From assembly GCF_023159225.1 (NCBI RefSeq), contig NC_063168.1:61979398-62043397 (forward strand): a stretch of DNA of 64,000 nucleotides, written 5' to 3'. Both the position numbers and the translations under genes were made by a program. Shown here in pieces: positions 12,901 to 27,900 of the stretch (within the stretch, counting starts at the first letter, position 1; every line of letters starts with the position of its first letter). The notes below the pieces were generated by a model. The model had not been told where the DNA came from, made no database searches, and saw only the letters and a list, made by a program, of their open reading frames with translations. Origin of the DNA: Perognathus longimembris pacificus (Eukaryota; Chordata; Mammalia; Rodentia; Heteromyidae).

Positions 12901-15900
12901 CTCGCCCCTTCATGTTGGTTTTTCTCTCCATACTGCTGACTCCTCAACACCTACCACAAAAGGAGAAATAGGTCTATAAGTGGCATGGCTTCTTCTAGGG
13001 GATGGAAGTGCATCTGGTGAGCTACTTGTTTTGTTTTACTCCTTGTGATGAAAGGTGGGCACACCCAGTGAGTTACTAAACCAGTAGTAAGTGTGTATTT
13101 GCTTGTACTTGATCATTTACAAAGCACTTTCTCAAGCTGGGTGCTGTTGGTGGCTCATGCCTATGATCCTAGCTACTCAAGAGGCTGAGATCTGAGGATC
13201 ATGGTTTCATGCTAGCCCAGTTAGTAAGACACTTACCTCCACTAAACTACCTCCCCCCCCCCCCAAAAAAAAAAAAGAAAAGAAAAGCCAAAAGTGGAGC
13301 TGTGGCTCAAGTGGCAGAATGCTAGCCTGGAGCAAAAAGGAGCTCAAGAACAGGGCCCAGGCTTTAAATTCAAGCCCCACAAAAGGCACCAAATTAAGAA
13401 GAAAAAAAAAAAATCCCCAGTACCTTCCATCAGTGATCCAACTTACCCTTCTGACCCACAGTCTGCAAGGGAGTGGGTATCCTCCGGGGTCACAGAGGAG
13501 AAAGGACCCAGGAATGACTTAGACATGGTAAGGTGCTCTGGCTCATGTCCTTTATGTCATTCCGCCATGGAACTTGTTACATGGCCCTTGCCAGGAGCAC
13601 CCCAGACTTTGGCCTGTGTCTAAGCACTCATCCCAGAGTCCCCAACAGGCTCACACAGGCTGAAGCAGCTGCAGAAACGGAAGAAGCCTTTCAGCTAGAG
13701 GGGAAAGCAGTGGTGCCCTGAGCTTTCCTGAGGCTTCCTGACTTAGTAGAGGTACAAATCCCAAATGCTGCTGCTTTCCAGCGTGCCTTTTTTTTTTTTT
13801 TTTTTTTTTTGGCCAGTCCTGGGGCTTGGACTCAGGGCCTGAGCACTGTCCCTGGCTTCTTCTTGCTCAAGGCTAGCACTCTGCCACTTGAGCCACAGCG
13901 CCCCTTCCGGCCATTTTCTGTATATGTGGTGCTGGGGAATCGAACCCAGGGCCTCATGTATACGAGGCAAGCACTCTTGCCACTAGGCCATATCCCCAGC
14001 CCCCAAGCGTGCCTTTCTTAACTGGACCTAAAAGAATGCAGAAAAGGATACTGGAATTGGAATTAGGAGGCTGGTGTTTAAATATTAGCCTCCTGGTTGT
14101 TGTGGGCTTTTTTTTGTTTTTGTTTTGCCAGTCCTAGGGCCTGAACTTTGGGCCTCGGTGCTGTCTCTGAGCTTTTTTTGGTTCAAGGCTAGTGCTCTAC
14201 CACTTGAGCCACAGCTATACTTCCAGGGGTTTTTTGGTGTTTAATTAGAGATAAGAGTCTCATAGACTTTCCTGCTCTGGCTTGTTTTGAACTGTGATCA
14301 TTAGATCTCAGCCTCCTGAGTAGCTAGGTGTGAGCCCCTGACCTGGCTAGTTTGCTGTTTACTGGCCCTCTGACTTTGAGCTATCACTTCACCTGTGTGA
14401 GCCTTGACTTTCTTTTATGTTGGATGGAGATTAGTTGATCTTGTGAGGTTCTTGTGATAATTAAAATCATCTTGGGATGATTAATGTAGAAAGGACTTAA
14501 CTATCTGCATGCTAGTAGCTCACACCTGTAATCCTAACTCCTCAGGAGGCAGAGATCTAGAAGATGGTGATTTGAGGCCAGTCAAGGCATAAAAGTCCAC
14601 TAGACTCCATCTCCAAAATAACCAGCAAAAAGCTGGACTGGGGGTGTGGCTAAGTGGTAGAGTGCCAGCCAAGCAAAGCCTAACAAGTGCAAGGTACTGA
14701 GTTTACACCCAATATCATACAGACACACACAGAAAGTTGCTTAATCCAGCCACAGACATATACCAAGTTGCATCTGAGACTCCTTTTTCCTGGACATCAT
14801 CATGGCTTAGTTGACAGTGGTCGAACAGACCCTGTTTGACTTCTCAGCCCTTGGAAAGTCACCTAATGGTCTGTCTTTACCCTGAGGAGTAGCTGGCCAG
14901 GCCTGGCTGTCTTCATTCTAAGCTTTTCAGACCATCAACACCTAGTGAGTTACTGGTTCTGCCTTTTTCCTCCCTCTGGTTTCTTCTCTCTCCCTCCCTT
15001 TCTTTTTCCTCTCTCCCTTCTTCCTTCTCTTTCACCCTTTTTTCTGGGATTATAGGTACACACCACCACACCCTGCTATCCCTCTACTTTTGTCCTCTGA
15101 TTGCTCCTGACAGGGAATGGGGAGCCTCTGAGAAGCCCGAGGCTTTGTGGACAAGCTGACATGGCTTTTGGCTGTTAATTTTACAGTAGACCAGTAGATG
15201 AAATTAGGAAATAATTTGGCATAGTCAATGTAAGAACAGATACATACAACTATTATGAGGAAATCCCAGGCTTAGAGGACTCTATTTTGAGGCCTCAGTT
15301 TTTTCAGGCATAAAGCAGGGGGATGGGGTCATTGATTCTCAGGGTCTCCTTGGCTGCCATGTGACTTGTATTTCTCTTTTATGAGTCACACTGCAGTGCC
15401 TGGAGCGCCCTGGGCTGCCTACTTTACACCCACAGCCTCTGCTGGCCTTTTAGTTACACTGGACTTACTTAGAACCAGCAGGAGCAAATGCAGCCCTGTG
15501 CCCTGGCTCCACCCACCTGTACTCTTTTGCTGTGACAGATTACAAAGGAGGCATTGACAGAGCAGCTGAGTGCTCCAGGGGACTTTTCCTGAGACCAGAA
15601 TTTCATATTCCCAGGCCCTATGCCCTGTAGACCTGTCTGAATGGGGCTGAAGGATTGGAGACATTGCCATCCACCCCACCCTGCTTTGGGTGATAGAATA
15701 GAGACAAAGGGAGAGATAATTTGTCCTATAATCTGAAAGTTAGGGAAATAAAAAGAGAAACCATTTTACAAAAAGAAAACTGTGTCAAAGCAAAGAAAGG
15801 AAGCAGATGTGTGACATAGTTCAGCCTGACATAGTTTAGCCTGGAGGGTGAAATGGTATGGGGTTTGGACTGGGGAGGAGAGGCTGAGGCTTTGTATTTG

Positions 15901-18900
15901 TACTAAAGCCCCCTCCATGGATTCCATGCCAGTCACCCCCCTCTCCCAGCACAAGACAGGTCCTGTGTGCTGGGCTTGGCCGAGATTGTGCGTTTGGGTA
16001 AGTGGGCAAGGCTTGGCAAGGAAGTGACCAGGCAGATTCATTGGCCATGCAGCCCACATCAGTGCCAGGGCCCAGCCGAGCGGGCAGAGGTACTGGACGG
16101 ATGACAAAGGCAGTCAGTCCTCATGCAGGCAGGGGGGTTCTTCAAGGAACCCAGGGGCAGCCAGCAGGACAGGTCTCAAAGCAGAGTTCTGATCCAGGGA
16201 GCACAGCCCCAGGAACCTGTCCTGGGAATGGTGTCATGGGGTTGAGTGTAGGGGCCTGCAGAGGAGGCTAAAAATTCAGACCCCAGGCCTGATTGTGAGC
16301 TCTGATTCTGCCTGGTAATGTCTGGACAGGTTCAAGACCTCAAAGGCATGAATGCCTATTTGTGGAGATCTGGAGAAGGTGAATTAGTGAGGAACTCTTG
16401 GGTTTGGGTTTTGGTTGTTTGTTTAGTGTAGGTTTCTTTTTTTTGACCAATGGGGGGATTGGTCCAGGGGCTTGAACTCAGAGCATAGGTGCTGTCCCTG
16501 AGCTTTCTTTGCTTAAGGCTAGGGTTCTACCTCTTGAGCTCTACTTCTAGGGTTTTGTTTTTTTTAAGCAGTTAATTGGATTTTCCTGGGCTGACTTTAA
16601 ACCTCAATTCTCAGGTGTCAGCTACTTGAGTAAGTGGGATTACAGGTGTGAGCCACTGGCACCCAGCAGAACTCTTGTTTTTAATCAGGTCCATCTCACC
16701 ACAAAAGTACAAGAGTAGATTAGGGGGCTGGGAACATAGCTTAGTGGTAGAGTGCTCGCCTAGCATACATGAAGCCCTGGATTCAGTTCCTCAGTACCAT
16801 ACAAATAGAAAAAGCTGGAAATGGTGCTGTGGCTCAAGTGGTAGAGTGCTAGCCTTGAGCAAAAGAAGCTCAGGGACAGTGCCCTGGTTCTGAGTTCAAG
16901 CCGCAGGATTGGCAAAAAAAAAAAAGGAAAAGAAAAGAAAAACAAGAGTAGATTAGGGAAGATGAGAGTGTATCTCTATGGAACCACCTCAGAGGTATGC
17001 ATCATGTAAAACAAACGGAAAGATTCAGTTTGTGTCTACTGTTATAACAAAATTTAAGAATACTTCATGCCAATGATGCTATAATAAAAGTGGCCACAGT
17101 ATTTGTTGTTGCAGTAGGTTTAGGTTAAGGAATATAAACCATAAACAAGAGATAACATAAGATTCAAGATAACACAAATTGCTCATAACTCTTTAAATTC
17201 TAAAAATCACCCTCTAGGGCTGGTAATGTGGCTTAGCGGTAGAGTGCTTGCCTAGTATGCATGAAGCCCTGGGTTCAATTCCCCAGCACCACATATATAG
17301 AATAAAGGCAGAAGTGGCGCTGTAGCTCTAGTGGTAGAGTGCTAGCCTTAAGCAAAAGGAGCTCTGGGGACAGTGCCCAGGCCCTGAGTTCAGGCCCCAG
17401 GACTGGCAAAAAAAAAAAAGTCACCAAAAAAAAAGAAAAAAATTTCTATTTAAAAAAAATCCTAAAATTCTAGGGTATTTATACTATAAATTACCCAATC
17501 TAAATATTATACCACCCTTTAAATTATAACAGAAAAACCTTAAAATAGAGCTGGGTGCAGGTGGCTCATGCCTATAATCCTACCTACCCAGGAAGCTGAG
17601 ATCTGAGGATTGCAGTTTAAAGCCAGCCCAGGCAGGAAAGTCCATGAAACTCTTAATCTCTAACCACCAAAAAGCTGCAAGTGGGCTGGGAATATGGCCT
17701 AGTGGCAAGAGTGCTTGCCTCCTACACATGAAGCTCTCAGTTCGATTCCCCAGCACCACATATATGGAAAACGGCCAGAAGGGGCGCTGTGGCTCAGGTG
17801 GCAGAGTGCTAGCCTTGAGCGGGAAGAAGCCAGGGACAGTGCTCAGGCCCTGAATCCAAGGCCCAGGACTGGCCAAAAAAAAAAAAAAAAAAAAGCTGCA
17901 AGTGGCGCTGTGGCTCAAGTGGTAGAGTACTAGCCTTGAGCAAAAAAGCTCAGGGACAGTGCCTAGTCCCCAGGTTCAAGGCACCCCCTAACCAAAACTT
18001 GAAATACTAGGTAATATTAGGTAATGTAGAGCTAGGAAGACAAACTTTTTTATTTTCCCCGATACTGGGACTTGAAATCAGAACCTGCCACTTACGTGGT
18101 TTTCCTGTTTGGCTTGCTTTCCTCAGCTGGCACTCTACCAGTTAAGCCAGCCTCCAACTTGGCTTTTTGCTGGTTAACCGGAGATAGAGTCTCTTAGACG
18201 TTTCTGCCCAGGCTGGCTTCAAACTCCAATCCTTTCATCTCAGCCTCCTGAGAATTATAGGCATAAGCCACTGGCACTGGCTTAGCTTCTATTTTTAGCC
18301 TCTCATCTACAGAGGTGAAAAATGGTATGTTCATATGGGGAAATGTAGGGGTGAAGAAGAAGCTGATTAGCTTCTCCTGTTTTATTTCTGTGGTGGTTTT
18401 GATGTTTAGCTTTATTTTTTTTTCTTTCTGAAAGGAGACAATAAATCTAAGGTTATATCTTTTACAATCTTCTATTAAACCACTAACTAACCAGGACTAA
18501 TTCCTGAGATAACCAATTTCATCCATTTTTCTTTACCTTCTATAAACAGTAAAACTTCATTTTAGTTGTCCTAAAATCTACTGTTCTCAAGACTGCAGGT
18601 GTAAGCTCTTCTATACATTAACATTGAATGGAAAAGTCTAGATTTCCCTGCTCATTTTGGATTGCTATTGTTTCCTGGCCTGTCCTTTTAACCTTTCTTT
18701 GACTTTTCAGACTAAAGATTCCTGTTTTTCAGTCTCTTATCCCTGGGAGGACCTTCATTGCCCTTTTCTGCATCTCATCTCTCCTTTGAATCTCTGGAGA
18801 GGCCATAGGGAATGAAATACATGGTTATTCCCGATTCAGCTGCATCATGATTCTGTACAAGGGTATAATGGGTTTTGTTTTGCTTCCAAAAAGCCTTCAC

Positions 18901-21900
18901 AGTGGTTCCTGGCCAGCTGCTATTGTGTTTTTTTAGCTGTGGCAGCAGATTAAGCTAGTATCTTCTGGGATACTGGAGAATCACTCTCCTCTCCACTTTC
19001 CCCTTTCTTTCTGGCTCCTGACTGCCCAAGGCTATCATTTCATGAGTTAGGATCAATTTCTCCCAAATGGAAAACTGTAATAGAAGCCCACCTGCTTTTT
19101 TTTTTTTTTTCTTGTCAGCTCATATGACCTGAAATTTTTTTTCTTGTTCTTTACCATCTAGAAGGATTGGGAGAACATCCGTGAAGTTGGATGTTCAATC
19201 TGCACACTCTTTCTAGAGCAATTTCTAATATAGATCAGTCCTGTCACCCAACACTCAAGCATTTTTCCATTTAGGGAAATGCCTATTTTTCTTTCTTTTT
19301 CCTAATCTACTTCCGCTTTCAGTGGAAACCATTTCCTCTTTCTCCATCTTCACTCCTCCTCACCCCAAAAATAACTTTGAATAAACTCTTCAGTACAGCT
19401 TTGCCAGGAGCATTTTAAAAGCAAATAGGGCTGGGAATGTGGCTTAGCAGTAGAGTGCTTGCCTAGCATGCATCAAGGCCTGGGTTCAATTCCTCAGCAC
19501 CACATAAACAGAAAATGCCAGAAGTAGTGCTGTGGTTCAAGAGGTAGAGTACTAGCCTTGAGCAAAAAGAAGCCAGGGACAGTGCTCAGGCCCTGAGTCC
19601 CAAGCCCTCAGGACTGGCCCAAAACAAAACAAAACAAATTCTATTTGTATCATCTTGGATTAAGTTGTTGTACAAAGGCCAGGAGCATTTTAAACATCCA
19701 CAGTCTGGCCCCTGGCTGCTCTGTGTGCAGTGATAACCTATTTTATGCCAGCTTGAAAGAATCCTCAGAGATGAGTCAGACATGATTTTGTCTTGCTGGA
19801 AACATCCTGATTGTCCTTTAGCTGGTCCTGTTACCTAACATGCCTAGAGCACATGAACTGTAACAGGAAATATTCAGGCTTTAGAACCAGGCAGGACTGG
19901 GTCTGGAGTTTTGTACTCAAAGTCATTGCTCATGATGTGACTAGCTTTGAATGGTTGCTTAAATGGTGGCATTAATCATATGTCCCAGCCTGACACTGGT
20001 GGCTCACACCTATAATCCTAGCTACTCAGGAGGCTGAGATCTGAGGGTCATGGTTCAAAGTCAGCCAAGGCAGAAAAGTCCATGAGACTCTTATCACTAA
20101 CCCCACTGGTTAATTGGAAGTGGTACTGTAGCTCAAAGTGGTAGAGCACTAACCTTGAGCAAATGAGCCTTGAGTTCAAACCCTATGACCAACAACATAA
20201 AAATCCTATGTCTCTTCAAGCAGTCCTTTCCAAGTATGAACACACACACAAGTCACCTGGGAATCTAGGTAACAATGCAGTTTCAGATTCTCTCGATCTG
20301 GATGGTTTGGTTTTTTTTTTCTGGTCCTGGGGCTTGAACTCAGGGCCTGAGCACTGTCCCTGGCTTCTTTTTGCTCAAGGCTCTACCACTTGAGTTACCA
20401 CACCACTTCCTGCTTATTCTGTTTATGTGGTGCTGAGGAATTGAACTCAGGGCTTCATGCATGCTAGGCTAGCCCTCTACCACTGAGCTACATTCCCAGC
20501 CCCAAGGTCTGGGTGGTTTTAAAAGCTCCTCAGGCAATTCTAATATTTAGCTGAAATTGAGAAATGTGTCTTCATTAATGACAGAGTAAAGACTGCCCTG
20601 TCACATAAAATGCTGAGAAAAATGCAAAGACTCAGGGCTGAAGTGAATAAATATATCCAAATTTGAAGACCAGACCAAGCATCAAAACTCCTCAAGCTTC
20701 TGTTACCAATAGATAAAGTGGACTTTCAATAGATAGAAGGAAGAGAAGTTAGGATAGAGCCCAAATGCAAGGACCCGGAAGCCCTTTGCAGCCACCCCCG
20801 AAGACTAGTGTTCTGTTCATCAAACACTGAGCACTTGCTTTGTGCCAAGCCCAAGGGAACGAACTCTGAGTATGAATGAGACATGATCCTGCCTTGAAGG
20901 AGCTTCTAGCAAGATAGAAGGTAGGTATGAGCTAGGAAATTGTATCCAGGTACAAAAGAGGACCAAAAGAGCAGCTTTGAGGGGATCAGGAAATTTTCTA
21001 ACATGTTCATGCTGGATCTTGCAGGATAAGCAGCCGTTTTCCAGGTGGAGGGGAGGAGTCTGTGAGGGAGCTGTGATTTTTTTGGTTGAAGCTGGAGTGC
21101 AGAACATAGGTGAGGAGTCAGGAGACTGGGGGTGGCAGGGCTGGGACACCCCTTAGGGCCTCTAACTGCTCTAAGCTTGGATTCTCCCCACATGGAATGA
21201 AGGCCCACTGAAAACTTTGAAGTCAGAGAATCGTCTGTTCAGACTTGTGCTTTTGGAGGATTCTTAGGAGGCTTGTGGAGGATAGATATAACGGGAAACT
21301 GAGGCAATAGGGAGCCCATAGTCGTGGGCCAGTCAAGCTGTGAGAATTGCAATGAAAGCAGCAGGTATCTGTGAGGACAGAAAAGCTGGGAGTAGTAGTC
21401 ACCTCCAAGATGCAAATCTGATGGCGTTTTGCGTGGCTGAGATGGAGGGGTGAGTGGGATGCAGGGGAGGGGAGCTAGGTAGGTAGATAGGTTGCCACGC
21501 ATGCTAAACTTCAGGATGTATTTCCTCTCAGTTCTACTAGTGGCAAACCTTGAACAAGGAGTCAGGCTGAATTCAGATGGGTTGATGGTGACACCATTAG
21601 CTTCTTGTTGGCCTTCCTTTCTTCTGGGCTTCCCTGGCTGGGGGTTGGGGGGACGGGACTGGTGTGAGGCTCATACCACCCCCCTGGCCCAGCTTTGCTC
21701 CACTAGCACTGGTGTTCTCACACATCCCAACCCCTAGCCTATTACTCTCCCTGTCTGGTGATGCCTCCGTTTCCTTTGAAAGCCAAGTAGGTCAGTCACT
21801 TCCGCTGTGGGGAAAGAAATGTCAGCGGGGTGACAGGCAATTTCTTCCTTCCGGTGGCTCAAGATGATGTCAACCTTCCAGGAGGCCTGTGATGAAATCA

Positions 21901-24900
21901 GAGGGCAGCTGGCTGCCCGGGGCACACCCTCTTGTTGACCGTAGAGACAGTGCATTTTATGGAGTCATAATTGATGCAAATGAGTTAACTTCAGCTTCCA
22001 ATTCCAGCAGCACCCACTGAAGGCTATGGCCAGCACTCACCCAGAACTTTCTATACCACAAGGCTCTTAGAGACTGACTGGACTGCAGGGTTCAGATCTC
22101 TTTTCTTTGTTACTTGGTAGCTGCCTGGCCCCAGGCTAGCTTGTCTCGCTTTCTTCATTTGTTAAATGGGTAGTCCTCTCTTGGAGGGGAGATGGAGATG
22201 GCGACTGTTGAGGACTTAGTTCAGCACCTGACAGACAGTACTCTGCATGTCCACCAGCCATGGATTGAAGGTGGCTCTGTACCCATACTCCAGATGTGAG
22301 ACCTGCGGGAGTAACATACCAATGGCCTCCAGCCTGGTGGGTGGAGCCTGAGTCTTCCAGACTGTCTGCAAAGCTCATGCTGCCTCTGAAGCCTCATTGG
22401 GTTGTTGCCGAATCTCTCTCTTGGGTTTTTCTTCTGAGTTCTACAGAGGTCAAAGGTTAGACCCTTTCCGGCTGCCCATGAGGTGAGCTGTTCCTCTTGA
22501 TGCAGGAGCTGTTTAGCTTAAGGGCTGGGCTGCGTAGTTCCTAACTTTTCTCTCCCTTTCCTGCACACCAGCTGGGACCTAGTTGCCAGGATCAAATTGC
22601 CACCTACTCTCCTTAGAGGCTGGAGAACCAATCTTGCCTCTGTATCCAGAGCAAAGAAGTCAGGTGCTCTGTATTCCCAAAGGGGGGGGCCTGGTGCGCG
22701 CACTCTCTCTCTCTCTCTCTCTCTCTCCCTCCCTCCCTCCTTCCCTCCCTCCCTCCCTCCCTCCCTCCCTCCCTTTTGTGCCAGTACTTGTGCCTGGTTT
22801 GAACTCAGGGCCTGGGCACTGTCCTTTAGCCTTTTTGCTCAAGACTGGCTCTCTCCCACTTGAACTGCAGTTCCACATCTGTTTTGTTTTTTGCCGGTCC
22901 TGGGGCTTCGACTCAGGGCCTGAGCACTGTCCCTGGCTTCTTTTTGCTCAAGGTAGCATTCTACCACTTGAGCCACAGTGCCACTTACAGACTTTTCTGT
23001 TTATGTGGTGCTGAGGAGTCGAACCTAGGGCTTCATGCATGCTAGGCAAGCACTCTACCGCTAAACCGCATTCCTGCCCCCTCCAATTCTTGTTTTTTTT
23101 GGTTGTTAATTGGAAATAGGAGCTCACAGACTTTCCAGCTTGGGAAGGTTTTGAACTGTGATTGTCACACCTCAGCATCTTGAGGCGCTAAGATCACAGA
23201 CATGAGACAGCAGCATCCAGTGGGGCTACCTCCCTCTCTTTGCTTTTCAAATGACCGTGTCAACAATGGGAGCCTTGTGCTTGGGGCTCAAGCGGCTGGA
23301 GGGGAAAAGTCATTCTTATCAAGTCCCAGGCACCATCTGGGAACACCTTACATCAATCCAGAAGGACCACACCGCTAAGGAGGCAAAAATTTCTTAAAGT
23401 GGGGCTGTTGTGACTCCTTATTCTGAACCTCTCTGTGTTGCCAGGCTATGGAGAGCAAACTGCTCATTGGCGGCAGGAACATCATGGATCACACCAATGA
23501 GCAGCAGAAGATGCTGGAACTGAAGAGGCAGGAGATTGCCGAGCAGGTAGGGCTGCCAGGCTTCAGGTCCCCTTGGGGGGAGGGAGCACATGGTCTCAAA
23601 GTCCTGTGTAGGAGATGGACACGACCATGACTATAGGCCATCATGGACTTAGGGTCCTTGGCATTATCATGCTGAGAATCTTAAGACATGCCAGTCTGGG
23701 TCCCATGGGTCTTCAGCCCAGGATCCTCCCTCTGGCAGGGCCACGGCTAGCCGATGTGGGGTGGCGGTTCATGCAGTCAGCCTCCACAAGGATCTGAGCT
23801 GATGGGCATCCATATGACTGTTTACTAACATCAAGAATGAAAGTTTGGGGGCTGAGGATATGGCCTAGTGGCAAGAGTGCTTGCTTCGTATACATGAGGC
23901 CCTGGGTTCAATTCCCCAGCACCACATATACAGAAAATGGCCAGAAGGGGCGCTGTGGCTCAAGTGGCAGAGTGTTATCCTTGAGCAAAAAGAAGCCAGG
24001 GACAGTGCTCAGGCTGAGTCCAGGTCCCAGGACTGGCAAAAAAAAAAAAAAAAAAAAGAATGAAAGTTTGAACCTCTGCCAGTGGCTCACACCTGTCATC
24101 CTGGCTACTCAGGAGGCTGAGACCTGAGGATCACAGTTCAAAAACAGCCTAGGCAGAAAAGTCTATTAGACTCTTATCTCCAGTTAACCACCAGAAAACC
24201 AAAAGTGGAGCTGTGGCTCAAGTGGTAGAGTGCTAGCCTTGAACACAAAGAGGCTCAGGGACGGTGCCCTGGTCTTGAGTTCAAGCCCCACAACATCCCC
24301 CCCCCCCAAAAAAAAAATAAAGCCAGGTGCGGGGCTGGGAATATGGCCTAGTGGTAAACTGCTCGTCTCATATACATGAAGCCCTGGGTTCTATTCCTCA
24401 GCACCACATATATAGAAAAAAGCTGGAAGTGGCGCTGTGGCTCAAGTGGCAGAGTGCTAGCCTTGAGCAAAAAGAAGCCAGGGACAGTGCTCAGGCCCTG
24501 AGTCTATGCCCCAGGACTGGCAACAAAAACAAAACCAAAAAAAAGCCAGGTGCCAGTGGCTCATACTTGTCATCCTAGCTATTCAGGAGGCTGAGATCTG
24601 AGGATCACAGTTTAAAGCCAGCCTAGACAGAAAAGTCCGTGAGTCTCTTACCTCCAGTTAACCACCAAAAAACTAGAAGCATCGCTGGCTCAAGTGGTAG
24701 ATTGCTAGCCTTGAGCTGAAGAGCTCAGGGACAGGGCCCGGGACCAGAGTTCAAGACCAGAGTTCAAGCCCACAGCCAACAACTGTATCAACAAAAAGAC
24801 AATTTGTTAGGTTACTAGTTAACTTTTCTTTGCTGGTCCTGGGGCTCGAACTCAGGGCCTGGGCACTGTCCCTGAGCTTCTTTTTGCTCAAGGCTAGCAC

Positions 24901-27900
24901 TCTGCCACTTGAGCCACAGGACCACTCCTGGCTTTTTCTGAGTAGTTCATTGAAGATAAGAGTCTCACAGACTTTCCTGCTCAGGCTGGCTTTGAACCAC
25001 AGTCCTCATGAGATCTCAGCCTCCTCAGCAGCTAGGATTACAGTGCGAGTCACCGGCACCCAGCTCCAGTTAACTTTTTGACACTATCTTGGGAAAAGAG
25101 AGGCAGTTGGGAAACCAGCATATACGGATAATACCCCGGAGTATCCCAACTGTCAGGGCTGGGGGGCTCCACACAGGCAGTGCCTGGCAAAGGCGTGGCC
25201 GTATGAGCTGAGTCGAGGGGGTCCACATCCTCTGCATTACTTCAGATGGGGTGGGAGCAATGGATGTGGGCCTTGGGGTATGTCCTCTTCTCCTTCCTGG
25301 CACCCACAGCCGCGGGGAAGGCGGGAGCCATGACCTGCCGAGTGAGCCATCCTCGGGGTTCCCTTGGCTCTCTCCCAGTATGTTCTGTTCCATTGACCTC
25401 CCCTCGTCCTGCCTTGGCCTAGAAACGCCGTGAGCGGGAAATGCAGCAGGAGATGATGCTCCGCGACGAGGAGACCATGGAGCTCCGGGGCACCTACACG
25501 TCCCTGCAGCAGGAGGTGGAGGTCAAAACCAAGAAACTCAAGAAGGTGAGAGACGCTGCTGCACGGGGGCCCTGAGAGCCTCCCCCCAGGACGGCAACTG
25601 CCCAGACGATGTGCATTTCAAGGACCCATCCCCACTGTTTTCGTTGCTGGTGGTCGTGGGGTTTGAACTCAGGGCCTGGGCACTGTCGCTGAGCTTTTTC
25701 CACTCAAGGCTAGCGCTCTACCACTTGGAGCCACAGCACCACTTCCAGTTTTTGAGTAGTTCACTGGAGATAAGAATCTCAAGAGGACTTTCCTGCCAGA
25801 GCTAGCATCAAACTGTGATCCTCCAGTCTCCGCCTCCTAAGCTACGGTTCCAGGCGGGAGCCATCCGTCCCCACTTTACATAAACTGCTCACCCCCTGAG
25901 CTCTGTTTCCTGGGCTAGGGGTTGCTGAGCAGTGGGAAGGCCTGGGTCTCCTGGCAGCGTGGAAGGGATTTTCCTTTCCCTTAGGCTGTGGAGTCTCGTG
26001 GGCTGAAGTCACTTGCAGTCTCCAGAGGTGCCATCCTCCTCCTCCTCCTCTAGAACCTCTTCCTTTGACTGTCACAAATGACTCACAGTTTGGGTCACTG
26101 GGTCTGGAGAAGGGCCAGGGATCGTGATGAGGCTTGAGAAGGAGACTCCGGCCTGGGGAAACCCAGGAAGGGAACACAGCCCCTCCATACAGTGTCTCCA
26201 GTCCATGTGATGAGGGTGTAGGGCGGGAAGCAGCACATTCCGGCTTGGATTCTGGTAGGAACCCAGTGAACCCTTCGGCTTGCAGTGAGGCTGCCCCAGA
26301 GCTGGCCGGGCCTAGGCCCTGCTGCCGTGGCAGTTCCCGTGGACGCTGCTCCCTAAATTAGGAGGGGAGCGGGAAGGTCGGGGCTGCCCTCCATGCCCCC
26401 ACTTCCGGGAGCTCCTGGGGAAGCAACAGCGGGATAAGTCACCTACTTCTCAACTCGTTCCATCTGTAACCCCAGCCTGGGGCCTCCAGATGACACTGGG
26501 GTCCTAATTTGGTTAGTTGTGGGTACTTTTAGTTAGTCTATGACTCAGTTTCCTTGTCTATAAAGATTAGGCGCTGGGCTGGGCAACAGTGGCTCACACT
26601 TAAACAATCCTCATTACTTAGGAGGCTGAGATCTGAGGATCGCAGTGTGAAGCCAGCCTAGGCAGGCAAGTCTGGGAGACTTATTTCCAGTTTTCCAGCA
26701 ACAGGTTGAACCGGAGGTGTGACTCAAGTGGTAAAGGGCCAGCCTTGAGCAGAAAAGCCCCTGAGCTCAAGCCTCTAAGTACTAAGACCAAAAGGTCTCC
26801 CGGGTCCTTTGCAAATGCCAGCTGAGAGCGAGCAGCAGGCCTCAGCCCACACTGGCTCAGGATGGTGGTGGCAGCGGGTTGGCCATCGTTCTGGGCAGAG
26901 CCTTTGGGCCTTGAGCCTGCAGCCCACAGGGCCCAAGCTGGGGATAATTGGGGCCTTGCCACACTGAGCAGCCTCTGAGCTGCGCCTGTCCTCTCCCAGC
27001 TCTACGCCAAGCTGCAGGCGGTGAAGGCGGAGATCCAGGACCAACACGACGAGTACATCCGTGTGCGGCAGGACCTGGAGGAGGCACAGAATGAACAGAC
27101 CCGGGAACTCAAGCTCAAGTAGGGCCAGGTCCTCTTCCGGTTCTGGGTCTGCCCTGCAGTCCTCAGGGCCTCCCTAACAGACATTTCTCCTTCCTGCATG
27201 TGGCGTCCTGACTGCCTGCTCGCTCACAAGCCCATATATTGTAGGAATCAATGTGTCTGAGGGGAGAGGGGTAGGCCCAGTGCTGGAGAATCCTCTGAAC
27301 CCCCAGAGTGGATGCTGGGTACCGGTCACAAGTAACCTTAAATGCCCCCAGCCTACAATGTTGCCTTAGAAGCAGTGGCTTTCAAGTCCCATTATTGCTA
27401 TCGGGATCTTCATCCTCTACCATTTTGGGTTTTTCCACCTCCTCTGTTACCTCTATTCACTTCCTCCCTTCCCCATTCCTACCCTGTTCCTCTCCCAGGT
27501 ACCTAATCATCGAGAACTTCATCCCCCCTGAGGAGAAGAACAAGATCATGAACCGGCTCTTCCTGGACTGTGAGGAAGAGCAGTGGAAGTTCCAGCCGCT
27601 GGTGCCTGCTGGAATGTGAGTCACTCTAGCCTGTTGTCTGAGCCCTGGGACTTTCAAGCCCCCTCCAGGTTGTATTTAGTGAGGAACCTGAAGCCCTGGT
27701 TTTGGGGGCAGGGGTGTTTTGAGCTTGGGGAACAGATTGGGGAGATGTAGAATGAAGAATGGCTCTCTCGGGACCTAACTTGTAAAGTTTCCATGAAGGA
27801 AGGATGTTGGGGCTGGGGTAAGGGGTATCACTGCCTGAGATACAAAAAGCGTAAGATGAGGGGTATGTGTGCTTGGAGGAGCAGCTGTGTCTTTTTGGCA

